This document shows positions 8,863 through 17,804 of a stretch of DNA of 27,683 nucleotides, one piece after another. A program made the translations under genes and the position numbers. Each line of letters begins with the position of its first letter. The stretch's first letter is position 1. The notes below the pieces were generated by a model. That model made no database searches. It was given only the letters and a program-made list of their open reading frames with translations, and had not been told where the DNA came from. This stretch comes from a virus, in the IMG/VR virus record IMGVR_UViG_3300006793_000206, positions 1 to 27,683 of that record; one strand, written 5' to 3'.

Positions 8863-11085
8863 GTCTTCACCGCCTCCTAATTGCTTCGCAGCCAAGAACA
8901 TTGCATCCTCATAAGAAACGTCCTCGGTTTCCATAATTTGCCTGACCAAACGCGTAAGCTCTTGTTGTTTAAGTACTGATTCCCGTGAGCCACTAATTAT
9001 CCCAAGCTGTTTATTAATCCAAGGCATAACCCCTCTAAAGGTATAGCTGAGAGGTTCCGGTTCTCCAAAAACGTCCGAAGTTGGATCATAATAAGGATTA
9101 TCGTTGGGCAAACCCGTATTAACAGGTGGTGGTGGCGGTGGTGGCGGTGGTGTAGCCGATATGTTCCAATGCTCTACAAGGTTTCCCATAGATATTTTGT
9201 TATCTACTACTGTATGATTTGTAGTAGCAAGTTCATTTATTAATTTAGTTAGTGGCTCACCTGATTCTGTATCTATTAAAGTTACTTCTTGCGACATAAA
9301 CCGTTGAGAATTACCTATTAAATCTCTTGCTCTTTGTTTTTGTAATGTAGTTCTCATATCATCATCTTTATCATAAGATATTTCTTCTATAACTCCTGCA
9401 AGAATAGAACTATATTCTTTTGGTGGTATTGAAACAGATTCAACAGAAACGTCTTCTCTTTCTGCATCAGCCGCCAATAATATTGTATTTTCAAAATTTT
9501 GAAATCCTAAAAAATTTTCATTTTCAGAAAAAGCTTTATACTCAGAATTTTCCATGCCAGTAAGAATACTAAAAATATAAGCATCGGCAATTAGTTTTGT
9601 AGTTTCTTCTGTTCCTAATCCAGTTGTTACAGTTAGTTCTTTAGCTTTAACAGCTAATCGTTGATATTCAGCCGTAGCTCTTGTACCTAATTGTTCATTC
9701 CTTTTTAGTTCATCCATTACATCAGCAGTTACATCATCTCCTGCCAAATAAAAACCCATAACATTTCCTTCTAATACAGAAGGCACTTTACCAAAAAAAC
9801 CACTTGATCCTGCTGTAAACATAGTAGAAGCTTCTGTAATAGCTCCTTGCATTTGAGTTATTGAAGCTTCAGATAAAGTAGATATTTTTTGATCTAAAGA
9901 AAGTTCTTCGTCTGGAGTATGAGGTGTGAATTCTTCAAACCTTTCTACTAACTCTCCTCTCTCTCCTATTACCTTATATGTTTGCCACGTTCCCGCTTGT
10001 CCCCACATTTCCCCCTTACCTACTCTAGGTGCGCCCTCTGGTCGTGCTACTACAACCCTATCTTCTACACTAGTAACATTATCGCTTTCTGTAAGGGTGT
10101 CTTGTCCTTGTGCTGTTCGGCTCATTATATTCCAATTTCTTAAATGCTGTGGTTCTATTGTTTTCTTACCTTCTTCATCTCGTATATATTCTCCAGTATT
10201 AGGATCAATATCATATGGAGCTTCTTCAAATATAATAGGTCTTCCGTTCATTGTTCCTTTAATAACATTAAAGGGCACTTTAAGAGTTACATCAAAATAC
10301 GGAACTTCTCTTTCCTTTCTTTCAACTGATGTAATCTTTAATCCTGCGGGACGTATGTTTAAATTCTCAGGCGTTAAGTCACCGAATTTTTTTGCAGCCC
10401 GTAGACCATATCCTTGCTCTAAAGCATTTTTAAAAGCGCTAACTTTTGTAGCAGCGTCACCATACCGACTATTAATAACTGCATCTATAAGTTCATTATC
10501 AACATCTGCTTGAGTTTTTCCGGTTATAGCTCTTTCGGCTCTGTTAAAAAGCCAACCACCTGCATTACTTGCTCTACCATCTTTTGTTCTTACCCACGCA
10601 TCATAGTCTCCTAAATCTGGCATTTGTAAAGAAGCTTGATAAGCTTCTTCAAACTTAGGTAAATATTCTTCAGCCGCTTTTAAACCTTCAGCTTGGGCAT
10701 ACAAATTCATAGAATCTTCATCCCACTTAGCTTCATCAAAATTTAATTTTAAATTAGTTAATATTTCTCCTGCAAATTGTTCTGCCCAGTAACCTTTTCT
10801 TCCTCCTGCGTGTGCAGTAGATGTTTCATAGTTAGTTATAATTGCATCTCTATCTTTTAAAGTAGATTCATATCTTAATCTTTCACCTACTAAATCTTCT
10901 TGTTCATTAATAAAAGTATTAGTACGATCTTTTATTGCTTGATTAAATAGTTGTACACCTTTACCAACTACTTGAAGGGCAGCTTGATTTCTGACATCTT
11001 TTTTATATCTTTTTTCAGTTCTTTTTCTAGTTTCTCTTCCTCTAGCTAAAAGAGAGGAACCTAAATCTTCTACTTCTTTGTACAT
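8851..11085 (-). CDS. Large internal virion protein, unknown family (744 aa)
   Basis: I do not recognise a catalytic domain. The first 130 residues are highly charged and helical (LARGRETRKRTEKRYKKDV, then a likely coiled coil through about 110), followed by mixed alpha/beta sequence. A run of nine prolines at residues 646-654 separates the body from a C-terminal tail of about 90 residues rich in Y, P and E. The position, one base downstream of the 194-aa gene and directly before the lysozyme, together with the size, suggests an internal or ejection protein comparable in place, not in sequence, to T7 gp15 or gp16. It ends GGGEDEEK just before the hairpin at 8847. The base composition of the last 300 bases is somewhat richer in GC than the AT-rich middle (24 of 60 for 9061-9120). 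A frameshifted version carrying the lysozyme at its C-terminus is conceivable. Confidence 0.75.
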   Translation of the reverse strand: MYKEVEDLGSSLLARGRETRKRTEKRYKKDVRNQAALQVVGKGVQLFNQAIKDRTNTFINEQEDLVGERLRYESTLKDRDAIITNYETSTAHAGGRKGYWAEQFAGEILTNLKLNFDEAKWDEDSMNLYAQAEGLKAAEEYLPKFEEAYQASLQMPDLGDYDAWVRTKDGRASNAGGWLFNRAERAITGKTQADVDNELIDAVINSRYGDAATKVSAFKNALEQGYGLRAAKKFGDLTPENLNIRPAGLKITSVERKEREVPYFDVTLKVPFNVIKGTMNGRPIIFEEAPYDIDPNTGEYIRDEEGKKTIEPQHLRNWNIMSRTAQGQDTLTESDNVTSVEDRVVVARPEGAPRVGKGEMWGQAGTWQTYKVIGERGELVERFEEFTPHTPDEELSLDQKISTLSEASITQMQGAITEASTMFTAGSSGFFGKVPSVLEGNVMGFYLAGDDVTADVMDELKRNEQLGTRATAEYQRLAVKAKELTVTTGLGTEETTKLIADAYIFSILTGMENSEYKAFSENENFLGFQNFENTILLAADAEREDVSVESVSIPPKEYSSILAGVIEEISYDKDDDMRTTLQKQRARDLIGNSQRFMSQEVTLIDTESGEPLTKLINELATTNHTVVDNKISMGNLVEHWNISATPPPPPPPPPVNTGLPNDNPYYDPTSDVFGEPEPLSYTFRGVMPWINKQLGIISGSRESVLKQQELTRLVRQIMETEDVSYEDAMFLAAKQLGGGEDEEK
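9124..9150 (-). repeat. Nine-codon proline tract
   Basis: Nine consecutive CCT/CCA/CCG codons encode prolines 646-654 of the 744-aa protein, preceded by ISAT and followed by VNTG. Such runs stall ribosomes unless elongation factor P is present, and they often act as stiff linkers between domains. It is seen directly in the sequence; the role as linker is inference. Confidence 0.9.
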
Positions 11086-11086
11086 A

Positions 11087-11671
11087 CTATACCCCCTGCG
11101 CTAAAAGACTGTTATCCATAGGTTCTATGCCTTCTGGTTTGTCTAATAAACTTTGTTCTATAATGGGTGCTTCCTCAACAAGTGTTTTAATTTCAGGAGG
11201 AATAGGACTATTTTTTTTAATTTTATTTTGTTTGTCTTTTAATCGGTTTTCTAATCCTGTACTATTTAATTTACTTTCTGCTATAGTATCTTCTTTAACA
11301 TCATCTCTATTAATAATATAATCAATTCCTTGTCTTTCTGCTAAAGCTATTAACATATAAGCTAATGGTTCAGCTAGTAACATTAATAAATCAGGATTCC
11401 ATTTACCTTCTGTAAAACCTTTAAATAATATTACTTGTGTTAATTCCATTATTGGCACACCATTATCTATAGCTACAAGAATATCAGGATATTTTTCTTC
11501 ATCCGTTATAGTTAAAAATAAATATTCTAAAGCTTCACGCTGTACTGTAAACTCTGGAGAAGATTCAAATGGATAAGGATTAGCAGGATCATTTGCTAAT
11601 GCTTCACCCGGAATTGAACGCTTCATTTTAGAAGCAGTATTTACATAATCAGGAGTTATTTCTTTTAACAT
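11087..11671 (-). CDS. Conserved-looking marine phage protein of unknown function (194 aa)
   Basis: No enzymatic motif is visible. The N-terminus has a proline-rich signature (IPGEALANDPANPYPFE), the middle is a helical amphipathic domain (FLTITDEEKYP, VPIMELTQVILFKGFTEGKWNPDLLMLL, then LAYMLIALAERQGIDY), and the C-terminal 70 residues are charged, polar and probably disordered. The PGxxLxNDPxxPYP and FxGFTxGKWNPDL patterns recall a family I have seen in several unrelated ocean phages, always among virion genes, but I know no function for it. It starts 11 bases after the stop of the 449-aa gene and ends one base before the start of the 744-aa gene, so it is part of the internal-protein cluster and is plausibly a virion or assembly component. 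Confidence 0.75.
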   Translation of the reverse strand: MLKEITPDYVNTASKMKRSIPGEALANDPANPYPFESSPEFTVQREALEYLFLTITDEEKYPDILVAIDNGVPIMELTQVILFKGFTEGKWNPDLLMLLAEPLAYMLIALAERQGIDYIINRDDVKEDTIAESKLNSTGLENRLKDKQNKIKKNSPIPPEIKTLVEEAPIIEQSLLDKPEGIEPMDNSLLAQGV

Positions 11672-11682
11672 AATTATTACCT

Positions 11683-13032
11683 TTAAGCAAATCTAGACGA
11701 TAAATCTCTTGACCAAGTAGATACAGGATTCATTAAAATAGTATCATATATTCTTGCGGTTGAACCATACTGCCCCATACTTGAATAAGCTTGGAAATTT
11801 CTTGGAGGAGATTGAACTGTAACATCATAATCTTGTGCCCCTGAAGCAAGATACATAGGAGCGCTATAAGAACCCCAAGTATCGTAATCTACTTCTGGTT
11901 CAACTACTGCTTGTGCTGTTGCTATATCTTGAGCAGCTTGATATGCAGATGTAAATGGTTTATCTAAACTATATCTATTTTCAAGCTCTCCTTTCGCTCC
12001 TGTCCACATACGCTGCATTACACCGGGATCAGGATCAGGGACAATAGAAGAAAGCGGTACATTATTATTAGGAGCAGATAGTATACTTGTCTGATACTTA
12101 CGAGTATCAAAACCTAAGTTCATACTATCTATTTCGGCTTGCGTATATGGAGCAGTAGGAGTAAGAGGAGCAGGAGGAGGGCCAAAAACTCCTGATTGAT
12201 CCATTGTTAAGGGGTCTGTTATTCCAAACGCCTCTGCTCCGGCTTGAGCGCGAGCAACGCTAGGTGATACGGTTCCTCCACCAAAATCTACACCTGTCAT
12301 ATTTCTAACATCTTGAGCAGAAAGATAATCTGGTTTAGGGGTGGTTCCACCAAAATCTACACCAGTAAGTTCTTTAATTTGATCACCCGTCATAGGCTTG
12401 CCTATACTTCCTGCATCAAAATTTAAACTTTCTCCGACTTTTAAATTATTTAAATCAACACCAATATTCATGTCTTGAATTCTTTGTTTAGAAACTCCAG
12501 TGCTGTTTACTACATCTTTTATATCCATTCCTTCTTTTATGTTTACAGTAGATTTAAATGGGTTCATAATATTTTTATAATTCTTAGTTATATCTTTTTG
12601 AACAGTGTCCCAAGCTCCACCAGTACCAAAGAAATTTTTAGAAGCACTTTGAATATTAACGCCCGGAATTTTATTTAAAGCAGTTTTAGTAAACTCTCCT
12701 ACAAACTTTGTAACTCCTTGAGTTACAGTATTAAAAGCATTTTTTCCAACTGTTACAAACTTATGAGCGGCACTAACTACATGACCTGCTCCTTTAACTA
12801 TAGCCCCACCAATACCCCCTAAAGTATTAGTTACCATACTAGAAGCTATTCCACCTATCCCATTCATTAACATATTCCCTATTCCGGGTAGTATAAAAGC
12901 CATAGCTATTTGACCGACAATACCTATTTTATTCATAAATTGGCCTATTTTACCAACAACTTTCTTTATGCCCCTACCTATTTTTCTAAAGGTTTTAGCA
13001 ACACCGCCAAATACTTTTTTAAAGAAACCCAT
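11683..13032 (-). CDS. Gly/Ala-rich, membrane-active internal virion protein with LysM-like segment (449 aa)
   Basis: The first 30 residues are a basic amphipathic helix (MGFFKKVFGG...RKIGRGIKKVVGKIG). About 36-95 is a Gly-rich hydrophobic stretch (IAMAFILPGIGNMLMNGIGGI and on) that could insert into membrane. At about 165-206 sits a segment with the outline of a LysM peptidoglycan-binding domain: IKEGMDIKDVV, STGVSKQRIQDMN, then LKVGESLNF. Two repeats ending TGVDFGG follow (about 218-250), then a Pro/Ala-rich low-complexity region and an aromatic C-terminus. This combination suits an ejection protein that crosses the envelope, like T7 gp14 or P22 gp7 by analogy only. It sits between the 1268-aa coiled-coil protein and the 194-aa protein with gaps of about ten bases. 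The LysM reading is tentative. Confidence 0.75.
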   Translation of the reverse strand: MGFFKKVFGGVAKTFRKIGRGIKKVVGKIGQFMNKIGIVGQIAMAFILPGIGNMLMNGIGGIASSMVTNTLGGIGGAIVKGAGHVVSAAHKFVTVGKNAFNTVTQGVTKFVGEFTKTALNKIPGVNIQSASKNFFGTGGAWDTVQKDITKNYKNIMNPFKSTVNIKEGMDIKDVVNSTGVSKQRIQDMNIGVDLNNLKVGESLNFDAGSIGKPMTGDQIKELTGVDFGGTTPKPDYLSAQDVRNMTGVDFGGGTVSPSVARAQAGAEAFGITDPLTMDQSGVFGPPPAPLTPTAPYTQAEIDSMNLGFDTRKYQTSILSAPNNNVPLSSIVPDPDPGVMQRMWTGAKGELENRYSLDKPFTSAYQAAQDIATAQAVVEPEVDYDTWGSYSAPMYLASGAQDYDVTVQSPPRNFQAYSSMGQYGSTARIYDTILMNPVSTWSRDLSSRFA

Positions 13033-13041
13033 TTTAATCTC

Positions 13042-16000
13042 CTAATTAAACATTTCGTTAATTAAATTTTTAACACCGTCTGCAACACCCGTACTATTTA
13101 TAGCTGTATTAGCTTCATTATTCATAGCTGTAATATATAAATTTGTTTTTTGATTAGCTGTATCTAAAGATTCTTTTCTTAAAAAAGTAGCTTCATCTCT
13201 TAAAGAGTTCCAAACAAAATCTAATTCCTGTGTTGTGACACCATAAGCATTTTGTACATTTTGTGCATTAGCAGCATTAATAGCAGCAGTATCAGCAGTA
13301 TTAGCCTGTCTACGCCAGTTAGTATTAGCCTGTTCTATTGCTTGTGCATTAGAAGCGTTCCAAATATCTCTTTGGTTAGTAATGTTTTCATTAAATTGTT
13401 CTACTTGTAATTCTACTTGAGCATTAAATTTTGAAGCGTCTAATGAATTATTAGCTTCTATAGCTGCTATTCTGTTTTTTTCAGAAGCATTAAACTGTTC
13501 CATTGCATTGCTTTGTGTTGCGTTAAATTGTTCCATAGTATCTTTTTGAGATTTAAGAAACATATTAACTTGATTAGTGGACGTAGCTCCAAATTGTCTT
13601 GCTACATTTTCTGCTGCTTGATCAGATAATAATCTTTGTTGCTCCATCTGAGCATCTAATACAGAAGCTTGCTGTTCATTATTTAAATTTGTTACATCTA
13701 ATTGTAAAAAGTTTCTAGCATTTTCTATTGATAATTTAGTTCTTGAATCGGCTGCACTCAAATCTAAAGATGCCATAGACGTAGCTCTTTGCATTGCTGC
13801 TTGTTGTCTAGCATTCATATTAGTTAATGTAGTGTTTTGCATAAACTGACTATTAGCTAGTTCAACTTGTTGTGCTGTAGAAAATTTAGTTAAATCTATA
13901 TTGGCTTGTTTTGTAGCATTAGTTACTGCTCTTTGTTGATCAACTTTTAATTGAGCAACATTCATTTCAGCAGCTATTCTGCCTTGAGCCAGATTACTTT
14001 GCATTGTAGCATTTAAATCTGCCATTAAAGCTTGCTGTTCATTTGTTAATGATTCTGCATTGGCTTGATTTTGTGCGCTTAAATTAGCCAGTTCCATTTG
14101 CTGTTCATTAGAAAGATTAGCAAGCTCCATTTGTTGTTTGAACCCTGCATTTTTAGACAGAAAATCAGCAGCTACCTGCATATTTGCAAGACGCATTTGA
14201 TTATCAGCAGTCATGTTTTGCTGCTCAGTTTGGTTCTTTATTTCTAACTCAGCTAATTCTATTTGTTGAGCATTGCCTAATTCTTGAGAATTAATTTGTT
14301 GTCGGTTTTGAGATTCTAATTCTGCTGTTCTTTGACGATTTTGTAAATTTTGTAATTCTGTTTGTTGTATAAGCTGTGCGCTAGTTAAAGCCGTTTGTTG
14401 TCTTTGTTGAGTTTCAAGAACATTTATATTTTGTGCAAACTGAGCTGTTTGTGAAGAAGCTGTTTGTTGATTAGATAAATTACTTAATCGTCTAGTTGCA
14501 TTTAAACGTGCTTCTTCTAAGTTAGCCTGTTGCTCTCTATTTAAATTATTTGTTGCTCTAGTTTGTAAAGCTTGTGCGTTGCTTTGTGCCATAGGTAAAG
14601 CAGTTTGTATAATAGCATTAAACAAAGCATCTCTACCTACTGTAGAAACACCCAAACCTCTAGCGGCTAAACCTTGTTCTACTGCCGATACAGCGGGTTT
14701 TGCCCAAGTTGGAATATTTCCAGACTCCATACCACCTAATAAATTTTCCATTTGAGCCGAAACTAAAAGTTCTGGCGGTAGTGCAGCTACGGCTGCTTGA
14801 ACATCTATATCTTCAGTATCTATTCTTTCACTTACAGATGCAGCATCTTCTATTGTTTGTTCTGCTAACTCAGCAGGTATATTACCAATAGCAACCACAG
14901 CATTTGCAGCAGCTCCTTTAGCAGCTTCTCCAGTTACTTTAGCTCTTTGTCTTGCTTCATAACCTATTTGATCTATCTGTGCAGCTTCTCTAGGCGTAGC
15001 GGGTTTACCCGTAATTGCTGATCTCGTTGCAAACTCAGCTTCAGGAGACTCAGATAATACTGCTGTTTCTCCTGTTACTTTAGATATAAAACTTTTAGGG
15101 TCTATAATATAATCAACCCCTTTTGCCCTTCTAGATGCTGCCTCTTGTTCTGCTACTTGAGCAGCTACAGCAGGATCAGTTAAAGCTCTAATTTCTTCCA
15201 TTACTGCTTCTACTGGGGCACCTTTAAAAGCCGGAATTATATCTCCCAACGAACGGGCTAACTCAGCTTCGTAATCTTCGGGCGATACTGTTCCATCATT
15301 TACTGCTTCTTTTAAAGTACCAATAGTTTCTTCTATGTCTTTAGCAACAGCTTTATCCATACCACTATAATCAATACCAGAAAAAGTATTTAATTGTTGT
15401 ATAGCTTCTTCAGAAGTAGTAGTTCCTTCTCTACTAATACCTTCGGCTGTTTGTTGCTGTATTAATTTTTGTTTATCTACAGGTTTATAATTTCTTAAAT
15501 AACTTCCCGGTACATAAGTTTCTTCTTGTGCTTTAGTAACATTATTTTTATAAGATAAACCAAGAGGAACTTTGCCTTCGTGATTATAATTATAATATTG
15601 ATTCTGTGCTTGAGCTACTGTTAATCCTGTTGCTGCTGCAAACTCTTCTATAGAAAAATTAACCTGCCCAGTTCCTTGAGCAAGTTTTACAAACTCTGCT
15701 CTTGCTTGTTCTTGTGCCGCTATATACTCAGGAGTGTCCGGTGTTAATCCTCTTGCTTTAAGTTGTTCATCTAATGCTAAAATTTGAGACTTTAAACTTT
15801 CTGTATCAAAATTAACAGGTTTATTTTTAAACCCTGTATCTTTTATTGTTTCTTTTATAGCTTCTTGTGATTTAGCAGCTTCTTGTTTACCTACAAGTTC
15901 TTTAGTAGCATCCTTTACTCCTTCCGAAAAGGGGTCTGTACCAGTTACTTCTTCACCTGCTGCCTTTTGATTTTGACGATCTAATTCTGCCTGTACTTGT

Positions 16001-16848
16001 GCTTCTGTTGCTCCAAAAGTATCAGCAACTTCTTTTACTGTCATTGCTCCACTATTAATAGCTTCTACAACTTGTTCAGTTTCAAATTCTGTATAAGACC
16101 CGTCAACTGGAATATCAGCTACGTCAGCGGCAGTTGTTGTAGTAGCAGTAAAATCATCACGGGGGAAACTTATAAAACCATCATCGGGGTCTATAGCAGT
16201 ACCAGTAGTCGTAGTATCAGTAGTTGTAGTGTCAGTAGTTGCCGTCTCAGCAGCAGCAGCTTGAGTATTTATAGCTTTTAAATTTTGATTTACATAGTCT
16301 TCTGAAACGCCATACTGTGCCGCTAATTGTGCAGCAGTTATTTTTCCTGAATTAAGATCGGCAACTGCTTGGTCTATGTCTGCCTGAGTATAAGCAGGTG
16401 TTGTAGTTGTAGTAGTATTTTCGGCTTCAACAGCATCAGGATTAAAAGTTTCTTGAACGCCAATTGGTTTTACAGTGTTATCAAACATAGCAACTCTGTT
16501 TAAATCTGCTCCTGCTGCATTATAAACTGAACCAGTAGTTCTATTAGCATCAGCAGTAGGATCGGTACTTGTTGTGTTTACACCACCACCAGAATTAATA
16601 TCATCCCACGGACTATATTCTTTAGGAGCACCTCTGTCATAAACAGGCGCACCCCTGTCTACAGGAGGCCCAGAGTACATATTTCTTTCTTGCCCTAAAG
16701 CTAAACTTGCTTTATTTTTAGCTTTATCATACATTCCTCCAACCATCCTTGTAATATCATTTGGGTTCCAACCCTGTTCAGCATGAACTCTACCACCTTT
16801 ACGGTAGTCTGCTCTTTTCTTTTGCGCTCTTGCTCTTTTTCCGGCCAT
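13042..16848 (-). CDS. Very long coiled-coil, Q/N/A-rich virion structural protein (1268 aa)
   Basis: The N-terminus is basic with a KGG tag (KKRADYRKGGRVHAEQG). Residues about 85-300 are Thr-rich linkers (several TTTT runs) carrying two helix-turn-helix-like units at about 153-195 and 252-292 (YTQADIDQAV...AAQYGVS and YTEFETEQVV...ADTFGAT); a related EEFAAATGLT unit lies near 396. From about 740 to 1180 the sequence is an almost unbroken Q/N/A-rich coiled coil with recurring MELANLS, NEQQ and EQFNA units of roughly 11 residues. Marine phage proteins of this outline occur in virions, and I infer an elongated internal or tail-associated role. No enzyme motif is seen. It begins nine bases after the holin stop and leads the block of internal proteins. 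Confidence 0.8.
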   Translation of the reverse strand: MAGKRARAQKKRADYRKGGRVHAEQGWNPNDITRMVGGMYDKAKNKASLALGQERNMYSGPPVDRGAPVYDRGAPKEYSPWDDINSGGGVNTTSTDPTADANRTTGSVYNAAGADLNRVAMFDNTVKPIGVQETFNPDAVEAENTTTTTTPAYTQADIDQAVADLNSGKITAAQLAAQYGVSEDYVNQNLKAINTQAAAAETATTDTTTTDTTTTGTAIDPDDGFISFPRDDFTATTTTAADVADIPVDGSYTEFETEQVVEAINSGAMTVKEVADTFGATEAQVQAELDRQNQKAAGEEVTGTDPFSEGVKDATKELVGKQEAAKSQEAIKETIKDTGFKNKPVNFDTESLKSQILALDEQLKARGLTPDTPEYIAAQEQARAEFVKLAQGTGQVNFSIEEFAAATGLTVAQAQNQYYNYNHEGKVPLGLSYKNNVTKAQEETYVPGSYLRNYKPVDKQKLIQQQTAEGISREGTTTSEEAIQQLNTFSGIDYSGMDKAVAKDIEETIGTLKEAVNDGTVSPEDYEAELARSLGDIIPAFKGAPVEAVMEEIRALTDPAVAAQVAEQEAASRRAKGVDYIIDPKSFISKVTGETAVLSESPEAEFATRSAITGKPATPREAAQIDQIGYEARQRAKVTGEAAKGAAANAVVAIGNIPAELAEQTIEDAASVSERIDTEDIDVQAAVAALPPELLVSAQMENLLGGMESGNIPTWAKPAVSAVEQGLAARGLGVSTVGRDALFNAIIQTALPMAQSNAQALQTRATNNLNREQQANLEEARLNATRRLSNLSNQQTASSQTAQFAQNINVLETQQRQQTALTSAQLIQQTELQNLQNRQRTAELESQNRQQINSQELGNAQQIELAELEIKNQTEQQNMTADNQMRLANMQVAADFLSKNAGFKQQMELANLSNEQQMELANLSAQNQANAESLTNEQQALMADLNATMQSNLAQGRIAAEMNVAQLKVDQQRAVTNATKQANIDLTKFSTAQQVELANSQFMQNTTLTNMNARQQAAMQRATSMASLDLSAADSRTKLSIENARNFLQLDVTNLNNEQQASVLDAQMEQQRLLSDQAAENVARQFGATSTNQVNMFLKSQKDTMEQFNATQSNAMEQFNASEKNRIAAIEANNSLDASKFNAQVELQVEQFNENITNQRDIWNASNAQAIEQANTNWRRQANTADTAAINAANAQNVQNAYGVTTQELDFVWNSLRDEATFLRKESLDTANQKTNLYITAMNNEANTAINSTGVADGVKNLINEMFN

Positions 16849-16856
16849 AATAATTC

Positions 16857-17264
16857 CTATGTATTTCTCTCAACTTTATTTATTTTCTCTACCGTTCTCA
16901 TTGTACCTAAACCGAGCATACCCATAAGAACAGGCATCATAGTAGAAACATCAATTAAAGGTATTGCAATATCTGAATCTGCTAAAACTAATATAAAATT
17001 AGTCATAGGGATTAAGATAAAGTTTGACAAAAGCGCCAGTGTACAAGTCCAACCGACTGCCGGCCTCCAACCACTAACAAACAAACTTCTATGTTTAGCT
17101 TCTTCTTTATTAACTTCTATCTGTGCTTTAATAACATCGTGGCCGTGACGTTCTGCCATTGTCGCAATGTCGTGAGCTAACTTTTCTTTTAGGTCTTTAT
17201 CGCTTACTACCTTATCAAGTATTGTTGATACAGGGCCGATAAGCCTATCAATAAGTCCTAACAT
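16857..17264 (-). CDS. Three-TM holin of the gene-transfer-agent (GTA) type
   Basis: A 135-aa inner-membrane protein matching the GTA_holin_3TM outline: an N-terminal helical part (MLGLIDRLIGPVSTILDKV), a charged amphipathic helix (residues about 25-57), the signature RSLFVSGWRPAVGWTC at about 59-74, and hydrophobic spans at about 70-95 and 104-122. Such holins are thought to permeabilise the membrane so that the lysozyme can reach peptidoglycan. The ATG overlaps the TAA of the upstream 47-aa gene by one base (TAATG), placing it at the end of a chain of small membrane genes. Despite the family name, the surrounding T7-like tail genes do not suggest a GTA. Confidence 0.88.
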   Translation of the reverse strand: MLGLIDRLIGPVSTILDKVVSDKDLKEKLAHDIATMAERHGHDVIKAQIEVNKEEAKHRSLFVSGWRPAVGWTCTLALLSNFILIPMTNFILVLADSDIAIPLIDVSTMMPVLMGMLGLGTMRTVEKINKVERNT

Positions 17265-17407
17265 TAGATAACCAGTGCAATACCAATTACAATTAAGATA
17301 CCTACACCTACAAGAATAACCTTACGTCTAGGTGCGCTTACAGGTTCGCTTAGTTTTTCTTTAGTTCTTATTACTAAATCTTTTAACTTGTCTAAAAACT
17401 CTATCAT
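17264..17407 (-). CDS. Small single-TM protein (47 aa), lysis block
   Basis: Begins at ATG 17407-17405 with a good ribosome site, GGAG six bases upstream. The first 28 residues are charged (MIEFLDKLKDLVIRTKEKL, then SAPRRK), followed by a C-terminal hydrophobic span of about 18 residues (VILVGVGILIVIGIALVI). The stop TAA shares a base with the holin ATG, and the start overlaps the stop of the gene upstream (ATGA). Such tight coupling on both sides argues for a real gene. It could be a holin partner, antiholin or spanin-like component; the family is not recognised. Confidence 0.7.
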   Translation of the reverse strand: MIEFLDKLKDLVIRTKEKLSEPVSAPRRKVILVGVGILIVIGIALVI

Positions 17408-17556
17408 AAATTTCTCCACCATCTTTTAAATTTATCTTTATAGTGATAATAAACTATCCTAGTTAATTCTATATTCCCTTGTATTAAAATTTTTAAACAA
17501 ATTATTATTACAACGATACAAAAAGCAATTCCAAATCTTATAAAAAACTCAGTCAC
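17404..17556 (-). CDS. Small single-TM protein with GTG start (50 aa), lysis block
   Basis: Reads from GTG 17556-17554, eight bases inside the end of the 83-aa gene, to TGA 17406-17404, which overlaps the next ATG. Residues 4-25 form a hydrophobic span (FFIRFGIAFCIVVIIICLKI), followed by a basic aromatic tail ending KFKRWWRNL. No good Shine-Dalgarno lies at the usual distance (GGGGA is only about two bases away), so it may depend on reinitiation after the upstream stop. An N-terminal TM with a charged soluble tail is the layout of inner-membrane spanins, but the tail here is very short. The family is not recognised. Confidence 0.6.
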   Translation of the reverse strand: MTEFFIRFGIAFCIVVIIICLKILIQGNIELTRIVYYHYKDKFKRWWRNL

Positions 17557-17800
17557 TTCCCCAACCCATATAAATGCCTACAGCTAAAGCAGTTAATAAT
17601 GCAGTTGTTACTATCCTAGCTACTGTTTGCCCCACTGTAACTTTAGTAGCTCTCCAAGAATCTAGTAATCCTCTTAGTTCTTTTACATCGTCATAAGCTT
17701 CTTCATCTGAAAGACCTATCTCTTTCAATGCTTCTTTTGCTCCCTCATGCGCTGCTTGATGTATAATCCTTTCTAGTTCTGTTTCGGTCATAATGTCCAC
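17549..17800 (-). CDS. Small membrane protein with C-terminal TM (83 aa), DUF6127-like
   Basis: A soluble helical N-terminus (TETELERIIHQAAHEGAKEAL, then GLSDEEAYDDVKELRGLL) is followed by DSWRATKVTVGQT and one hydrophobic span at about 60-79 (ARIVTTALLTALAVGIYMG). The pattern of an acidic helical region, LRxLLDxWR and a terminal TM recalls DUF6127-type proteins that sit beside holins in phages and prophages; I make that match from memory. The ATG has GAGG seven bases upstream. It begins the overlapping series 83, 50, 47 and 135 aa that ends with the holin, and so is probably part of the lysis module. Confidence 0.8.
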   Translation of the reverse strand: MDIMTETELERIIHQAAHEGAKEALKEIGLSDEEAYDDVKELRGLLDSWRATKVTVGQTVARIVTTALLTALAVGIYMGWGSD

Positions 17801-17804
17801 CTCA

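Noticed and set aside
9926-10513. 195-aa plus-strand frame, the longest on that strand
   Set aside because: It lies wholly inside the 744-aa minus-strand gene, is low-complexity Ser/Leu-rich, lacks a ribosome site and matches the shadow expected opposite AT-rich coding DNA.
13400-14600. CRISPR-like or satellite array in a repetitive CAA/TTG-rich zone
   Set aside because: No fixed-length repeats with unique spacers; the pattern is explained by Q/N-rich coiled-coil codons.
15997-17148. Plus-strand frames of 94 and 121 aa
   Set aside because: They mirror the Thr/Ala-rich part of the 1268-aa gene and the holin; their composition is Ser/Cys/Phe-rich and shows no domain.
16857-17264. Gene transfer agent, because of the GTA-type holin
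   Set aside because: This holin family is widespread in phages; the adaptor, nozzle and fibre genes and the giant internal proteins point to a T7-like podovirus, and no GTA head or tail genes are seen.
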